This document shows, piece after piece, positions 1 to 10,428 of a stretch of 64,000 nt of DNA. The notes under the pieces are model-generated. The model made no database searches, was not told the DNA's origin, and was given only the letters and a program-made list of their open reading frames with translations. Numbering within the stretch: position 1 is the stretch's first letter; every line of letters starts with the position of its first letter. The DNA comes from Nannochloris sp. 'desiccata'. Lineage: Eukaryota > Chlorophyta > Trebouxiophyceae > Chlorellales > Chlorellaceae. Where the stretch lies: the NCBI GenBank assembly GCA_019044685.2, contig JAGTXX020000014.1:62001-126000 (forward strand), in the 5' to 3' direction. The position numbers were made by a program, and so were the translations under genes.

Positions 1-2
1 GT

Positions 3-1088
3 TCAGGTGCAGGTGGTTTCCTTCTCCCTCTTTCTGGAGGCGCCGACTCCTCTTCTGTCGCTGCCATTGTTGGGTGCATGTGCCAAATGGTCTATACAGC
101 TGCAGTGGTAGAGAAAGATGAAGCAGTTCTCGCTGATGTACGTCGTGTTGGTGGATATGGAGGTGAAGGAGGTCCAAAAAGTCCGACCTCCCCGCAAGAG
201 TTTGCTAATCGCATTTTAACTACTGTGTATATGGGAACTGAAAACTCTAGTTCGGAAACCAGGTCACGATCGTCTTCATTAGCTGCACAAGTTGGTTCGT
301 ATCATTTTGATGTGAAAATTGATTTGGTTGTGTCAGCTATGGCGCAATTATTCGCTGTTATTACTGGCAAAACACCACGATTTCGAGTTCATGGTGGGTC
401 GCCTGCTGAGAATTTAGCTTTACAAAATATTCAAGCACGATTACGAATGGTTTTAGCATTCATGTTGGCGCAGCTAACACCGTGGGTGCGTGGTCGCGGT
501 GGTGGATTTTTACTAGTGCTAGGTAGTGGCAATGTAGATGAAGCTTTGCGAGGTTATTTAACGAAATATGATTGTTCCGCAGCTGATATCAACCCAATTG
601 GCGGTATTTCTAAAGCAGACCTGCGTCGATTTTTACGCTGGGCAGCAGTTGAACTGGGGTATCCTGCTTTGGGCGAGGTCGAAGCAGCACCACCCACGGC
701 TGAGCTCGAGCCACTAGGTGCCGGTGGTGCTGTCGAACAGACTGATGAAGCAGACATGGGAATGTCTTATGATGAATTAACTGTATTCGGTAGACTGAGA
801 AAAGTGTCTCGATGTGGTCCCGTAACTATGTTTCGGTCCTTACTAGGTACATGGACAGACATACATTCTCCTACAGTTATTGCTGATAAAGTCAAACATT
901 TCTTTAGATCATATGCGATTAATAGACATAAAACTACAGTGTTGACTCCATCGTACCATGCTGAGAGTTATTCACCTGATGATAATAGATATGATCACAG
1001 GCCATTCTTGTATAACGTATCATGGCCCTGGCAGTTTAAGAAAATTGATGAGCTGGTTGCTCTACATGAAGAGGGGAAGAAAGACTAG
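3..1088 (+). CDS. NADSYN1: Glutamine-dependent NAD+ synthetase, C-terminal part (5' truncated by the window edge)
   Basis: The frame is open from the first bases of the window, so the N-terminal glutaminase part and the true start lie outside. It makes NAD+ from deamido-NAD+, ATP and glutamine. What is visible is the synthetase domain. A PP-loop with SGGADSSS (about residue 12 of the fragment) binds ATP, and a motif [19 protein letters not shown] followed by [12 protein letters not shown] is diagnostic of the family. The C-terminal half ends in a [15 protein letters not shown] segment and a WPWQF motif, as in eukaryotic enzymes. No intron is visible in this part. It converges with the next gene, with only about 110 bp between the stops. 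The identification is secure; only the 5' end is unknown. Confidence 0.93.
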   Translation, partial: SGAGGFLLPLSGGADSSSVAAIVGCMCQMVYTAAVVEKDEAVLADVRRVGGYGGEGGPKSPTSPQEFANRILTTVYMGTENSSSETRSRSSSLAAQVGSYHFDVKIDLVVSAMAQLFAVITGKTPRFRVHGGSPAENLALQNIQARLRMVLAFMLAQLTPWVRGRGGGFLLVLGSGNVDEALRGYLTKYDCSAADINPIGGISKADLRRFLRWAAVELGYPALGEVEAAPPTAELEPLGAGGAVEQTDEADMGMSYDELTVFGRLRKVSRCGPVTMFRSLLGTWTDIHSPTVIADKVKHFFRSYAINRHKTTVLTPSYHAESYSPDDNRYDHRPFLYNVSWPWQFKKIDELVALHEEGKKD

Positions 1089-1200
1089 TATGACGTTATG
1101 TATACAATATAACTTGTATATAAATGTGTACAGTGACATGTAAAATCTCGTAGATTTTATATAACGAACACATAGTTTATGTATTATTGTATTAATCATA

Positions 1201-3048
1201 TTAAGCGCTTTTTAAGAGTTCATTTGCTGCTTCTAAAATTCGTTCCAGCACCTCTTCCAACCTCTGCAACGCCAAGAACACTTCAAGTTGTCCATTAATT
1301 TCGTTAGAATTATTATCTCGAGTGAAAGAAGAGCTCTTAACACGCCTAATCAAATTCCCAACACAGGTCTGCAAAGGTCTCAAATGCTCAGTTAATAATA
1401 TTTGAAATCTCTCTAGCTGCAACTCCAATGGAACTCTCCCTGCTGAATCGTCCAGATCTCGCCCTTGTTGTTTTTGTCCATCCTCTCCTCCAACTATTTT
1501 CCTGACCATTGCCACTCTTTGAAGCAATATAAATCGTAATACACTCAATGCTGCAGTTAATACATCAGCATTCCGTAAAACATCCTCTTCTGTTTCCCAA
1601 CCAGGCGGTTGAGCACTTTGTTTTATCCATGGCAAAGCAAGTTGCAAAGCCGTTGTATGAGTAAACGGAGCTTGTAGTACAGCAGGTGATATTTCTAAAC
1701 GCAATCTCTGCAAACCAAGTGCTGCTATTACTGTACTATTAGTACTACTAACGCTGGTCATGTTCTGTAGTACAAGGAATCTTGCCTGCGGCGCCATTCC
1801 ATCTAAAAAACTATGTAGAGCCTCATAGGCACACGTTCGTACTATTTCAACAGGATTTAATGACATCACTGCTACTAGTGTTGATATAATAGGCAATGTT
1901 AATGATACATAACTTTCCTCTAAGGGAGTTTCGTTGACCCCCAGTTGATGGGCAAATTGGGAGATGGTCAACAGAGGAAGAAGAGCAAGAGGAATGCTGT
2001 GATGCTGTGCAGCTGCATCGGTTAGCGTATTTAGTGCCATTGATACGTATTGTAGCATTTTACCAGTTAAAACCGAACACGTTACATAGGCAGCACTAAT
2101 TGCAGAAGCCACAGAGGAGCTCAAGCTTGTCCGAAGAATTGAGGAACACACTGCAGCTGCTGCTCCCAAGGCCTCATCTTCTGGCTCGGTGTCTTTATAT
2201 GTAATATTTAAAAGATCTTCTAAATCCCTGATGCCAAATTCAGGAGATGCCTTTGTAAATAATGATAATATAATCTCAGGGCCACGTAATAACTCCATGA
2301 GTAATGTTTGAAATTTATAAAGCTTTCCGCTGAGAGTAGACTGCGCTTCTAAAAGTGTACTCTGCGCTGCTTCTGCCGCATTCTCTAACCTGCTTGGAAG
2401 CTCTAGAGAAGACGCAGTTACCTTTAGAATTGAGCAGCAAAGTATCTGTTGAGCGCTCTTTCTTTCTTGTACTGTGAAATCTTCTCTCCAGGCGACAACT
2501 TCAATACAAGGGCCTATAGCATTGCAGAATCCGTCCTCTCCTATAGGTATGTCAGAATTTTGACCTTGATAGCCGTCTTCTTCTTGCTGTGCACAAAAAC
2601 ACCAGTCTGTTGCTAACAAGAGGTGTTCACGGAGGAAACAAGGCGACAACCTTTTTATTCGAAGCAAACTACTGGTTAATTTGTCGAGCAAAAAGCTCTG
2701 AAACTTGAGAGAAGAAGCTCCTAAAGCATTTGATTGATCAATAGCAATATTTTGCATTGATCCCGCTAACGCTGCGCCCAAGGCTGAGTAAACTTCCCTT
2801 GCAACACATTTCTGTGTCGCCGCCTCAAGAAGGTGCTCAACAGCATTCTCACAAGCCTTGGATTTGCCCGCCGCTTGAACGAAGATTGGAACTAAATCCA
2901 AGATGAGGTCATTGAGGTCTTCGCATCCTTCTGGAGTGCTAACTTGGTTTGTGATCTGTTGCAGAAATGTGAGCAAGTGATCGGTATTGGGGAAGTCTTT
3001 GGACAGCTCGCTGTCAACTTGCGCCGCTAGCTCTGGGATGGATGCCAT
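1201..3048 (-). CDS. Glomulin / ALF4-like helical-repeat protein (tentative)
   Basis: A single 615-residue open frame with an ATG start and no intron. The whole chain is alpha-helical in character, with leucine-rich helices repeating every 35-45 residues, like an ARM/HEAT solenoid. A segment around residues 400-450 (IVRTCAYEALHSFLDG followed by QARFLVLQNM) resembles the conserved block of ALF4/glomulin, the family that binds the RING protein RBX1 and restrains cullin-RING ubiquitin ligases. The C-terminus is amphipathic and may be coiled coil. The family assignment rests on length, fold type and that one block, so another solenoid protein is possible. It is divergently paired with the MTFP1 gene. 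Confidence 0.45.
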   Translation of the reverse strand: MASIPELAAQVDSELSKDFPNTDHLLTFLQQITNQVSTPEGCEDLNDLILDLVPIFVQAAGKSKACENAVEHLLEAATQKCVAREVYSALGAALAGSMQNIAIDQSNALGASSLKFQSFLLDKLTSSLLRIKRLSPCFLREHLLLATDWCFCAQQEEDGYQGQNSDIPIGEDGFCNAIGPCIEVVAWREDFTVQERKSAQQILCCSILKVTASSLELPSRLENAAEAAQSTLLEAQSTLSGKLYKFQTLLMELLRGPEIILSLFTKASPEFGIRDLEDLLNITYKDTEPEDEALGAAAAVCSSILRTSLSSSVASAISAAYVTCSVLTGKMLQYVSMALNTLTDAAAQHHSIPLALLPLLTISQFAHQLGVNETPLEESYVSLTLPIISTLVAVMSLNPVEIVRTCAYEALHSFLDGMAPQARFLVLQNMTSVSSTNSTVIAALGLQRLRLEISPAVLQAPFTHTTALQLALPWIKQSAQPPGWETEEDVLRNADVLTAALSVLRFILLQRVAMVRKIVGGEDGQKQQGRDLDDSAGRVPLELQLERFQILLTEHLRPLQTCVGNLIRRVKSSSFTRDNNSNEINGQLEVFLALQRLEEVLERILEAANELLKSA

Positions 3049-3350
3049 TTTTGAAATTTTACAAGACCCATTTTTAGTTTTAGATGGATTGTTGGGGTAC
3101 AGCTTTTAGAGCTTGAAAAAACACTGTGGCAGGCTTGCAACTTAGAGACAGAGGCTCCTTCTCCTCAATCCTGCAGATCACAATGTCTAATTCTTAAAAT
3201 ACATACACCAATAATACATCCTCCCTTTGCCTGCCAAGGAGGTGTAAGCTTGCGCTTTGTCAATTTGTTATTTTCATTATTTGTGATCTTTCAAAGCAAC
3301 TTTTACGTTCGTTTGGCTTGACGCTATTGACAGTCCGTCCTTCAGAAGAT
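3049..3350. promoter_or_regulatory. Shared upstream region of the ALF4-like and MTFP1 genes
   Basis: About 300 bp between two divergent start codons. It must hold both promoters and 5' leaders. No clear TATA box or open frame was recognised. Confidence 0.5.
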
Positions 3351-4337
3351 ATGCATCAGATAAACATATCCCAGAGAGCGGCACACTCTCTTTCTCTTCG
3401 CCAGAATGCTTGCCCTTCTTCTCTCACGTTTCACCGTCGCCACATTGCCTCTCCACCAGCAACTTTTAGAAAAGCACCTCGTGCATTTTCTCAAGAAAAG
3501 AACAGCAATAGGAGTAGCAGTAACGATGAAGACAGTAAGGGGATTAAACTTAGTCTGTTTGAAAACGCTGGAACCTCAGAAGATAAAAGTGCTTCTGGCT
3601 GGGAACCTTTCTCTTCACGAGGACCAAACCATGACGCCACTATTGCTACTGGCCCTTTGTCCGCTTTACTATCAACAGTTGATTTCTCAGAACCCGTAAG
3701 TTTTGATGGACAAGAAAAGACTGAATATGACCCCCTCCGTGACGGTCCATTACGGTACTTGGGTTATGCAAATGAATTAGGTGAAGCGTTTGCTGCATGG
3801 TTATTTCCTGGTGGTGTGACTCTGTCGTACGCAATAGCTATTGGATACGTACTTTTTGATACTGTAGATAAATATAATACAACCTTGAAAGATGCAGAAG
3901 AAAAATTGGGAAGTCTTTCTTTACCGAAAAGTGTTCAAGTTTCGAAATTAGTTGCGACGATTGGCGCTGAAAGAGGTCTAGATACATTAGTGTGGCAATT
4001 AATTGCATCTGTAGCTGCACCTGGGTATACAATCCACACTGTAGTCGCTCTAATTACATCTTTGTTAAGTAAAATTGAGGAGCAGCCTGTTGTTATTGCT
4101 GGATTACGTAATGCAGCAGAGGCGGTGGGTACTAGTCCAGAAATATTTATTGAAACATTTAATAAGAGTGGGCCTACTGCTGCTGGTTTAATCGCAATTC
4201 CATTTATTGTTCATCCTATTGATGGGACAGTGCATGCGTTCTTAAATGCGACGTTGAGACCAGCGATGCGAAATTATATTTGCAAACAGGCTGGAGGTGT
4301 CGAAGCGGGACTCGAGGTATGTAAAAATTGCAAGTAG
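3351..4337 (+). CDS. MTFP1: Mitochondrial fission process protein 1 (MTP18/MTFP1 family) with a long N-terminal extension
   Basis: The first ATG in the frame is at 3351; the TTG at 3318 is unlikely as a start. The protein has 328 residues. Residues 1-55 are rich in Ser, Arg and His with almost no acids, as in an organelle transit peptide. Residues about 60-125 are disordered. The conserved domain starts near residue 128 with DGPLRYLGYANELGEAF, then a hydrophobic segment (LSYAIAIGYVLFDTV), then a second conserved block ERGLDTLVWQLIASVAAPGYT and IPFIVHPIDGTVH near the end. Family members are inner mitochondrial membrane proteins that promote fission. The extension makes this protein about twice the animal length. 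A plastid location cannot be excluded from the transit peptide alone. Confidence 0.82.
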   Translation: MHQINISQRAAHSLSLRQNACPSSLTFHRRHIASPPATFRKAPRAFSQEKNSNRSSSNDEDSKGIKLSLFENAGTSEDKSASGWEPFSSRGPNHDATIATGPLSALLSTVDFSEPVSFDGQEKTEYDPLRDGPLRYLGYANELGEAFAAWLFPGGVTLSYAIAIGYVLFDTVDKYNTTLKDAEEKLGSLSLPKSVQVSKLVATIGAERGLDTLVWQLIASVAAPGYTIHTVVALITSLLSKIEEQPVVIAGLRNAAEAVGTSPEIFIETFNKSGPTAAGLIAIPFIVHPIDGTVHAFLNATLRPAMRNYICKQAGGVEAGLEVCKNCK

Positions 4338-4580
4338 AAAGAACACAATATAAGATATGGTTGATCCTATTTGAACGTACTGAGTACTATAACTGCCTTA
4401 TGTAAGTAGTTGTAATTTACTTGGTATCTGTACGTATCTTAAACACTTGTTATTTTTCTTATCATAAAACCGTTTGCACGGCAAAACACAAAAGCACACA
4501 AAAAGATAAACAACAGTATAGAGCCAAGAAAATTAAAGTAATATGCACAGCAGAACAAAATTAATGTAGTGAAACATGCG

Positions 4581-4844
4581 CTATTCTTCACGCCTAAATT
4601 TATCTCCTTGGCTTCCTGTATGAAAAGGGCTGTTCCCTTCCCCGGCACCAATCGTCCCTGTCGTCCCACCTTGGTCTCGACTCATTCCACGAGCCAGAAA
4701 TTCCTCAGCCCGGTCGGCCATCACATCACTGACAACCATACGCACAACTCGAGTAGATCCAAGGTCCGCACGGCCAAGATCAGTCAAGCCGTGTACAGGT
4801 AGAAGAGCTGCATCCGCTCTACGTTGCTCCTCGTCCGTGTTCAT
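4581..4844 (-). CDS. Small hypothetical protein, 87 aa
   Basis: An 87-residue frame from an ATG at 4844; the open frame extends upstream but with only a non-ATG start. The first 50 residues (MNTDEEQRRADAALL, then VRMVVSDVMADRAEEFL) look like a genuine acidic, helical protein, and the last 35 are Gly/Ser-rich and probably disordered. I do not recognise the family. It lies between the 3' end of the MTFP1 gene and the 3' end of the chromodomain gene, where a small independent gene or the last exon of an unrecognised gene would fit. It could also be noncoding. Confidence 0.4.
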   Translation of the reverse strand: MNTDEEQRRADAALLPVHGLTDLGRADLGSTRVVRMVVSDVMADRAEEFLARGMSRDQGGTTGTIGAGEGNSPFHTGSQGDKFRREE

Positions 4845-5007
4845 TTTTTTTTGAATACTTGTGACACGTAGGGAGCTCTTAAATTTAATAGTTAATAGCT
4901 GTATATCTACAACAAGAGAATAGGTTAGGCTTCTGTAGTATTTCTTCAATGGGATTTATTTCTAAAAGCTCCTTCGAGAAGCTGGGTCGAAACTGCTCCC
5001 CCCTCTT

Positions 5008-6386
5008 TCAAATTTCTAATCCAGCAGCAGTTTTCACTGCAACCAACCCTGCATGATACGCCTTCCTCCCACTCTTCTCCCATTTATCCAACGCCGCGGT
5101 CTGTTCCACATCAGCATAAGGTAACCACGATTCTTGACCAGGATCTAATTCAAATCTTGTATATTTCAATAAATACTCATATTGAGATGGAGTATGTCCC
5201 GCGCTCGTAGTTCTTACTTTACGTCTTTTGCTACTGGTTAATCTCTCTGCCGCAATACAATCTACAAAATATTCTTCAGATTGTTCGTATTTGCCCCGTA
5301 TTTTCCATGTATCGACCGTCATATCTGCTGGTTTTCCATCCGCTGGTTCCGCTCTAAAACAAACTGATGATGCAATAACTAGGTCTTTATTATAGACCCG
5401 ATATTTTTTACCCTCTACAATGACTTCATCGAATGCATACACAATTTTCCCGCGGACTTTGTTGAAAGTTAAAGAGCTGACGTGGAGCAGAGTACTGAGA
5501 ATACGAGTGCCACGACCGCTTGCACCACCACCGCCGCCTCGTGGGGAAGAAGGGAAAGTTATATTTCTAGGGCCTCTTGCTGCAGTGGCTTTCCCTATAG
5601 TATTATTAGTAATATTAAGTACGCCATCATCTTCATCGTTGGTGCTATTGTCGTCTGCAGCTTTGCTTTTATTTTTTAACTTGTTTATTGCAGCACCTGT
5701 TGATTGGGTCTGCTGCTGTTTTAGTTTATTGGCTGCTTGGGAGGAGGAGAGAGGCAAGCTACTGCGTATTTTCTTTGCATCCTGCGCCAGTTCGCCAGGG
5801 CTACTTGCTTGCCTTTTAAGATCCCGAAGAGAGACAGAAACAGCATTTGCTGTGCTTGGGCCCGCTTTGGTGCCATCCCTGGTTGAAGCAGCAGCACCTG
5901 ATTTAGACTTTGCAGGGCCTTTGGACTTGGATTTAACAGCGTTGGAAGAGGGAGTTCTATTCATTGCAGCGTCAGCTTTGGCCTCATTCCAACCACACTG
6001 CAGAAAACAGAAGACAGGACGGGAAGGGCAGTGAGATCAGATCAAATAAAGGGAAAATTTTGAATTCCAACGGAAGTAACAGACTACATCACAAAATTGG
6101 TGCTTTTACATACCTCCTGAAGTTTTAAGATGCGGTCTAAAACCCAATCTTCTTTAACAAACTCGTCTGTTACAATGGCAACGACATCCTCGTCTTCCAT
6201 TACTTGGCTGGTGCCATCAGACCATTCTACGCAAAAAGACGTTGTAATAGACTCTTCTTGACCAGGAATTTTCTGCCCCATTCGGGTTGAAGCAGCATAC
6301 TTGACAACACCTTCAAGATCAGTTTTGATGGGATGGGTGACTTTGCGGCCTACAAAGAAGCGCTGCCATTTCACTGGCAACGGCAT
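5008..6386 (-). CDS. Chromodomain protein with an N-terminal Tudor-like domain
   Basis: Two exons, 6114..6386 and 5008..5997, joined across a 116-nt intron (donor GAG|GTATGT, acceptor TGCAG|TGTGG, phase 0), give 420 residues. Residues 1-91 (KWQRFFVGRKVTHPIKTDLEGVV start, then FCVEWSDGTSQVMEDEDVV) resemble a Tudor or PWWP-like small barrel. The middle, about residues 100-235, is basic and low-complexity, with many Lys/Ser. The C-terminal region holds a chromodomain-like block: YFVDCIAAERL, a Lys/Arg insertion, YEYLLKYTRFE, then ESWLPYADVE. Such readers bind methylated histone tails. The gene is head-to-head, 319 bp from a chromomethylase, which suggests a shared chromatin role. The exact family is unrecognised. 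Confidence 0.68.
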
Positions 6387-6705
6387 CTTTTGAGATACCC
6401 TTGATGAAATCAAATGAAGAATCAAATGTGCGCTAAGGTGCGATTTTTTTTGCCAAAATCTGAATTTATATTTGCTGCTCTATCAGTTGCCAGCTTAAAT
6501 TCAGGGCTTGATGGGCAGTTTTATTATATTTTCACAGTGATTTAGGTAATGTTCAATATTTCTGAAGATACACGATGCATGGTTTTGCTCTTTGAACTAG
6601 CAGATCAGAGCTATTTTTTTCAAAATTAACGTTGATCAAAGTCACTTGCTTTTTAAAGATGACGCCTTCAGGTAAGCAAAAATGGCGTCTTAAAATTCCT
6701 TCCAA
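6387..6705. promoter_or_regulatory. Shared promoter region of the chromodomain protein and chromomethylase genes
   Basis: 319 bp between divergent ATGs. The chromomethylase side contains an alternative ATG at 6659 followed by a consensus donor (CAG|GTAAGC at 6672), so part of this region may be transcribed and spliced. The rest is A/T-rich without a recognised element. Confidence 0.5.
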
Positions 6706-9700
6706 ATGCTAGGCTTCGTTCAAAGGCGTCTTGATGCCTCGAGTCATTTTGGTACCCCGTCTCATGCCACCAGCTCGTTCACCGTCGTCCCCTTTTCTCC
6801 TTCTCCAGCTAAACCACGCACCGTGTGCGCCATCCGTGATGTCCGCAAACTCAATGAAGAACTCAATGGTAGTTGGTGGCTTGGATCACCATTACCTTCT
6901 AGCACCATTGTTGCTGAACATTACCCCTACCGCCCTCTCCTCTCAAATTTCGTCGCCATGACCGACACCGCCCGTCACCAAGCTGCCACTGAAGCTACCC
7001 GTGACATTGAAGAACGGTGCCCACACGAGCCTTCTTTCTTCCTCCCAGCTACTGCACATTTCAACGGTGTACGTCTCGAAGCTATCGAAGACGGTGATCC
7101 AAATTTTGACGTCCATGTCGGTGATTTCATCTTAATAAGCACAGGGGATCACGATAGCAAAGCACAAGTGACTGAATTCTACACTGCTGCAAATGACACA
7201 CGTCGCATGCGTATTCACTGGTTTTATGACGTAATGGAAACTGAGCTGGTCGTACACAAAGCTGATGGTAGTGTCACTCTCGGAGGTCTCTCTATTGATC
7301 AGCGACAGCTTTGGAGAGCCAAAGATCGTGATAATGCAGTCTATATCACTGATTACGATATTGGAGCTATTATAAAAAAGATTAATGTAGTTAAAGTAGA
7401 GCCAGAGGGTTCTCCACCAACAGATCCTGAAGCATTTTGGTATTCTGAAGAAGTCGATCGGCGATTTTTCACTTTTGAGTCCCCTCAAGCAGAAGAGCCA
7501 CGTAGCAAAGCACTCTGGGCTGGGAAAGTACGTGAAATACGTAAAATGGATGTTTTTTGTGGTGCTGGTGGGCTTGCATATATGGGGCAGCAACAAGAAT
7601 TAGCTGGAGGGAGGTGCAGAATAAAGAATCAGTGGGCGATAGATTATGAAGAAGACATGACTGCGACATTCAAAGGGAACTTTAGAGATGCACACGTGGT
7701 GACGAGTGGGACTGATGAATGGCTGGCATTGTGTCAAGAGGTGTTTGATTTGTACCAATCTCTGCCACGGAAATTACAAAGCATAGTTGATAGTGAGAAA
7801 ATTGCTGGAGGCAGCGCTGGTGGTGGTGCGAGTGGATGTAGACAACAGCAACAAAACCAGCGTGATGATGCCTTGATTTATCCATCCCGGAGTTTGGTAA
7901 TGGAGCAGAGAGCAAAAAAAGGAGGTCGAGCTTCTATTAAAAATGAAGAAGATTCTGCCACTGGTGCTGCCGCTGCAGATACTGAAGGTGTAGAACCTAC
8001 TGTGGATATGGAGACAGATAATGAAGAAGAAGAAGAAGAAGAAGAATTAAATTTTCCTGCTGCAAAGAGAACTAAAACCTCTCAAGGAAAGAAAGCAGCA
8101 GCAACAGCAACAACAACCAAGTCGGCAAAAGTAACCAAAACAGCGCCCAAAAAGAAAGCTAGCAAATCAGCTGACAAAACAGATTCTAAAGCTCATCCTA
8201 CTATCACTACTGATAATACGTCCTCTACCGACAATGAAGAGGATTTCGAAGTTGATTTCATCATGGGTGTACGCCTTGCAGAAAAAGCACCCCGTGCCAC
8301 TCGAGGCGTCTGCACTGACCAGTTGATTGATTTCATTGCCAAGGAAGACCGTTGGCTTGAATTTTACGTCCGTTGGGAAGGGTTCGGCCCTGATTTCGAT
8401 ACGTGGGAGCCTGCAGATAACTTGGAAGGCTGTGTAGAAAAAGTGGCATTGTTTTTACAACGCCTTCGTTGCAATAAATTAATCCCTTTTCCAGGTGACG
8501 TGGACTTATTCGTTGGTGGTCCTCCATGTCAAGGTGTTTCTGGAAATAATCGACATGCGTTGACTAAAAATATTTTGCTAGATCCTCGTAATAGGCAACT
8601 TCTAGTCTTTCTTGCCATGGTCGCATGGTGGCGCCCTTCTTTTGTTTTGATGGAAAACGTTCAAGATATCTTGAAAAAGGAAGATGGAGCTTACGTCAAG
8701 TATGCTATGGGTCAAATGATTAATGAACGGTATCAAACTCGTTTATCTATGCTTGCTGCTGGTAACTATGGTGTTGCGCAAGGGCGCTGGCGCGTTTTTA
8801 TGTGGGCAGCAAAAGTAGGTGAACAACTTCCTGCCTTTCCTGAACCGACTCATCTCTGCCGTGATTTTCAATGCCCAGTTTTCAGCAAAGGGAAACAACT
8901 TGTCGCTGGTTTCTTAACTGAAGAATCTGCCTTAGCTGCCCACCCTCCAGTCTTGCTGGGTGATGTTTTGGGTGATTTTCCTGAGGTTGATAATTTTGAA
9001 GTAGGTGATCGACACAACTGGAAAAGTGCTCCACAAACCATTCCTCAAGCCTGGTTACGCAGAAATCCACTCCCTTTTGCAACCTCCCTTAAAGAAAGAT
9101 TGAAATTTCATTCTGAATACAACGGTGGTGGCCATGTTTTAAACTCGGCTTTGCGAGATTTATTAAAAGAAGAAGGATTTGAAGCATTGGGAAATCTTTG
9201 GATGAATGCCAGAAGCTGTTTAATTCCTGGTCAAACAACGAAAAGACAGCGAACAGATGGTATCTCTGCTGGTTCTTTTGCTTATGAATCCATTCAAGCA
9301 GGTTTACAGACTTTACTCCCTTCTTCAGACAGTGTTCGTGAAGTTGCTGCGTTGCAATTAGAAGCTTCTCGTAAAGGATATGCTCATTCTATTGGTCAAC
9401 GTGTAGCTCAAGTTTTAGAATGTTATTTCGAGCAATACAAATCCGGTACACTTGGAAATTTACCAGATCATCGCCCACTTTGTTGCAATACAGACGATTA
9501 TTTGCGTTTAGCTGGAGTTCCTCCTCGTGAACACGTCACTGATGAGTCCAGTTTCAGAAGTTTAGAGGGAGTTGTGGTGCATGGCAGTTCACGCACAGCA
9601 TGCTCTGGTCATACCCACCACCCTCGCATCGACGGTAAAACGGATTGCCCTGGTGGAGGCACCCACGATCGCGCTGATAAAGCAGATCGAGGTAAAAAGC

Positions 9701-10428
9701 AAGGTCGAGTCGATTGGGCTCAATCTGATGGTTGGAGAGGGGTTTCAATTGATGGCTGTGATTCGTTCACAGTTTTAATGGCTACTGGCGACTTACTGTG
9801 TCCTCGTTGGTGTATTACTTTCAAAGATGGGAAATGCCACGGTCGCACTGCCTGTTTCGGTCGGGTCCACACCACCGAAGTGTTACCTACTGTAGTAGGC
9901 CGTGCTGAGCCACACAATTTACGTATTGCCCACCCTGTGCAAGATCGCGTTTTAACTATTCGAGAAATGGCACGGTGCCAGGGTTTTCCTGATTATCATG
10001 TTTTATGTGGGAAAGTACCCTTGGGTTCAAAAAGATGGGTTCGCAATCCTGGTATTAAACAACGGTATCAACAGATGGGAAATGCAGTGAGCCCTGCTGT
10101 GGCTGCTGCGCTGGGCCGGTGTTTAGCTTTAGCTGCAGTAGGGGAATCACCACCTGGAGAGCCTGTTATTGCTGTCCCTGATCTGCAGTATGAAGAAACT
10201 GTTGCAGATTTGAGAGAAAAGGGGTTGAATTTTTATTACGAGACTGTAGAAGATGCTGAAAATATCATTCCTGTGAGGACGTGGTTGTTGAGCAACCCAT
10301 CGACTGGAAATGGTGGTCGTGGAAATGATAGTAGCGTTGGGATGAATGCTGCACAGCAGGAGGGAGCGAAGGGAGATGACGGAAGTGATGATGAGGATAC
10401 TGAGTTTGTAGATGCTGAAGAGTTCTGA
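6706..10428 (+). CDS. CMT: Chromomethylase-type DNA (cytosine-5) methyltransferase (BAH + split catalytic domain with embedded chromodomain)
   Basis: A 1240-residue frame. A BAH domain occupies roughly residues 115-250. Catalytic motif I is DVFCGAGGL near 281. A chromodomain (LEFYVRWEGFGPDFDTWEP) lies at about 530-590, between motifs I and IV, which is the hallmark of plant chromomethylases. Motif IV GGPPCQG with the catalytic Cys is near 604, ENVQDI near 648, QGRWRVF follows, ARCQGFPDY is near 1090 and QMGNAVSP near 1123. A low-complexity Glu/Lys/Thr stretch (about 400-510) separates motif I from the chromodomain, and a long insertion holds the target-recognition region. All key residues are present, so the enzyme should be active in self-reinforcing methylation on methylated-histone chromatin. 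An upstream start at 6659 with a 41-nt intron (6672..6712) is an in-frame alternative. Confidence 0.93.
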   Translation: MLGFVQRRLDASSHFGTPSHATSSFTVVPFSPSPAKPRTVCAIRDVRKLNEELNGSWWLGSPLPSSTIVAEHYPYRPLLSNFVAMTDTARHQAATEATRDIEERCPHEPSFFLPATAHFNGVRLEAIEDGDPNFDVHVGDFILISTGDHDSKAQVTEFYTAANDTRRMRIHWFYDVMETELVVHKADGSVTLGGLSIDQRQLWRAKDRDNAVYITDYDIGAIIKKINVVKVEPEGSPPTDPEAFWYSEEVDRRFFTFESPQAEEPRSKALWAGKVREIRKMDVFCGAGGLAYMGQQQELAGGRCRIKNQWAIDYEEDMTATFKGNFRDAHVVTSGTDEWLALCQEVFDLYQSLPRKLQSIVDSEKIAGGSAGGGASGCRQQQQNQRDDALIYPSRSLVMEQRAKKGGRASIKNEEDSATGAAAADTEGVEPTVDMETDNEEEEEEEELNFPAAKRTKTSQGKKAAATATTTKSAKVTKTAPKKKASKSADKTDSKAHPTITTDNTSSTDNEEDFEVDFIMGVRLAEKAPRATRGVCTDQLIDFIAKEDRWLEFYVRWEGFGPDFDTWEPADNLEGCVEKVALFLQRLRCNKLIPFPGDVDLFVGGPPCQGVSGNNRHALTKNILLDPRNRQLLVFLAMVAWWRPSFVLMENVQDILKKEDGAYVKYAMGQMINERYQTRLSMLAAGNYGVAQGRWRVFMWAAKVGEQLPAFPEPTHLCRDFQCPVFSKGKQLVAGFLTEESALAAHPPVLLGDVLGDFPEVDNFEVGDRHNWKSAPQTIPQAWLRRNPLPFATSLKERLKFHSEYNGGGHVLNSALRDLLKEEGFEALGNLWMNARSCLIPGQTTKRQRTDGISAGSFAYESIQAGLQTLLPSSDSVREVAALQLEASRKGYAHSIGQRVAQVLECYFEQYKSGTLGNLPDHRPLCCNTDDYLRLAGVPPREHVTDESSFRSLEGVVVHGSSRTACSGHTHHPRIDGKTDCPGGGTHDRADKADRGKKQGRVDWAQSDGWRGVSIDGCDSFTVLMATGDLLCPRWCITFKDGKCHGRTACFGRVHTTEVLPTVVGRAEPHNLRIAHPVQDRVLTIREMARCQGFPDYHVLCGKVPLGSKRWVRNPGIKQRYQQMGNAVSPAVAAALGRCLALAAVGESPPGEPVIAVPDLQYEETVADLREKGLNFYYETVEDAENIIPVRTWLLSNPSTGNGGRGNDSSVGMNAAQQEGAKGDDGSDDEDTEFVDAEEF

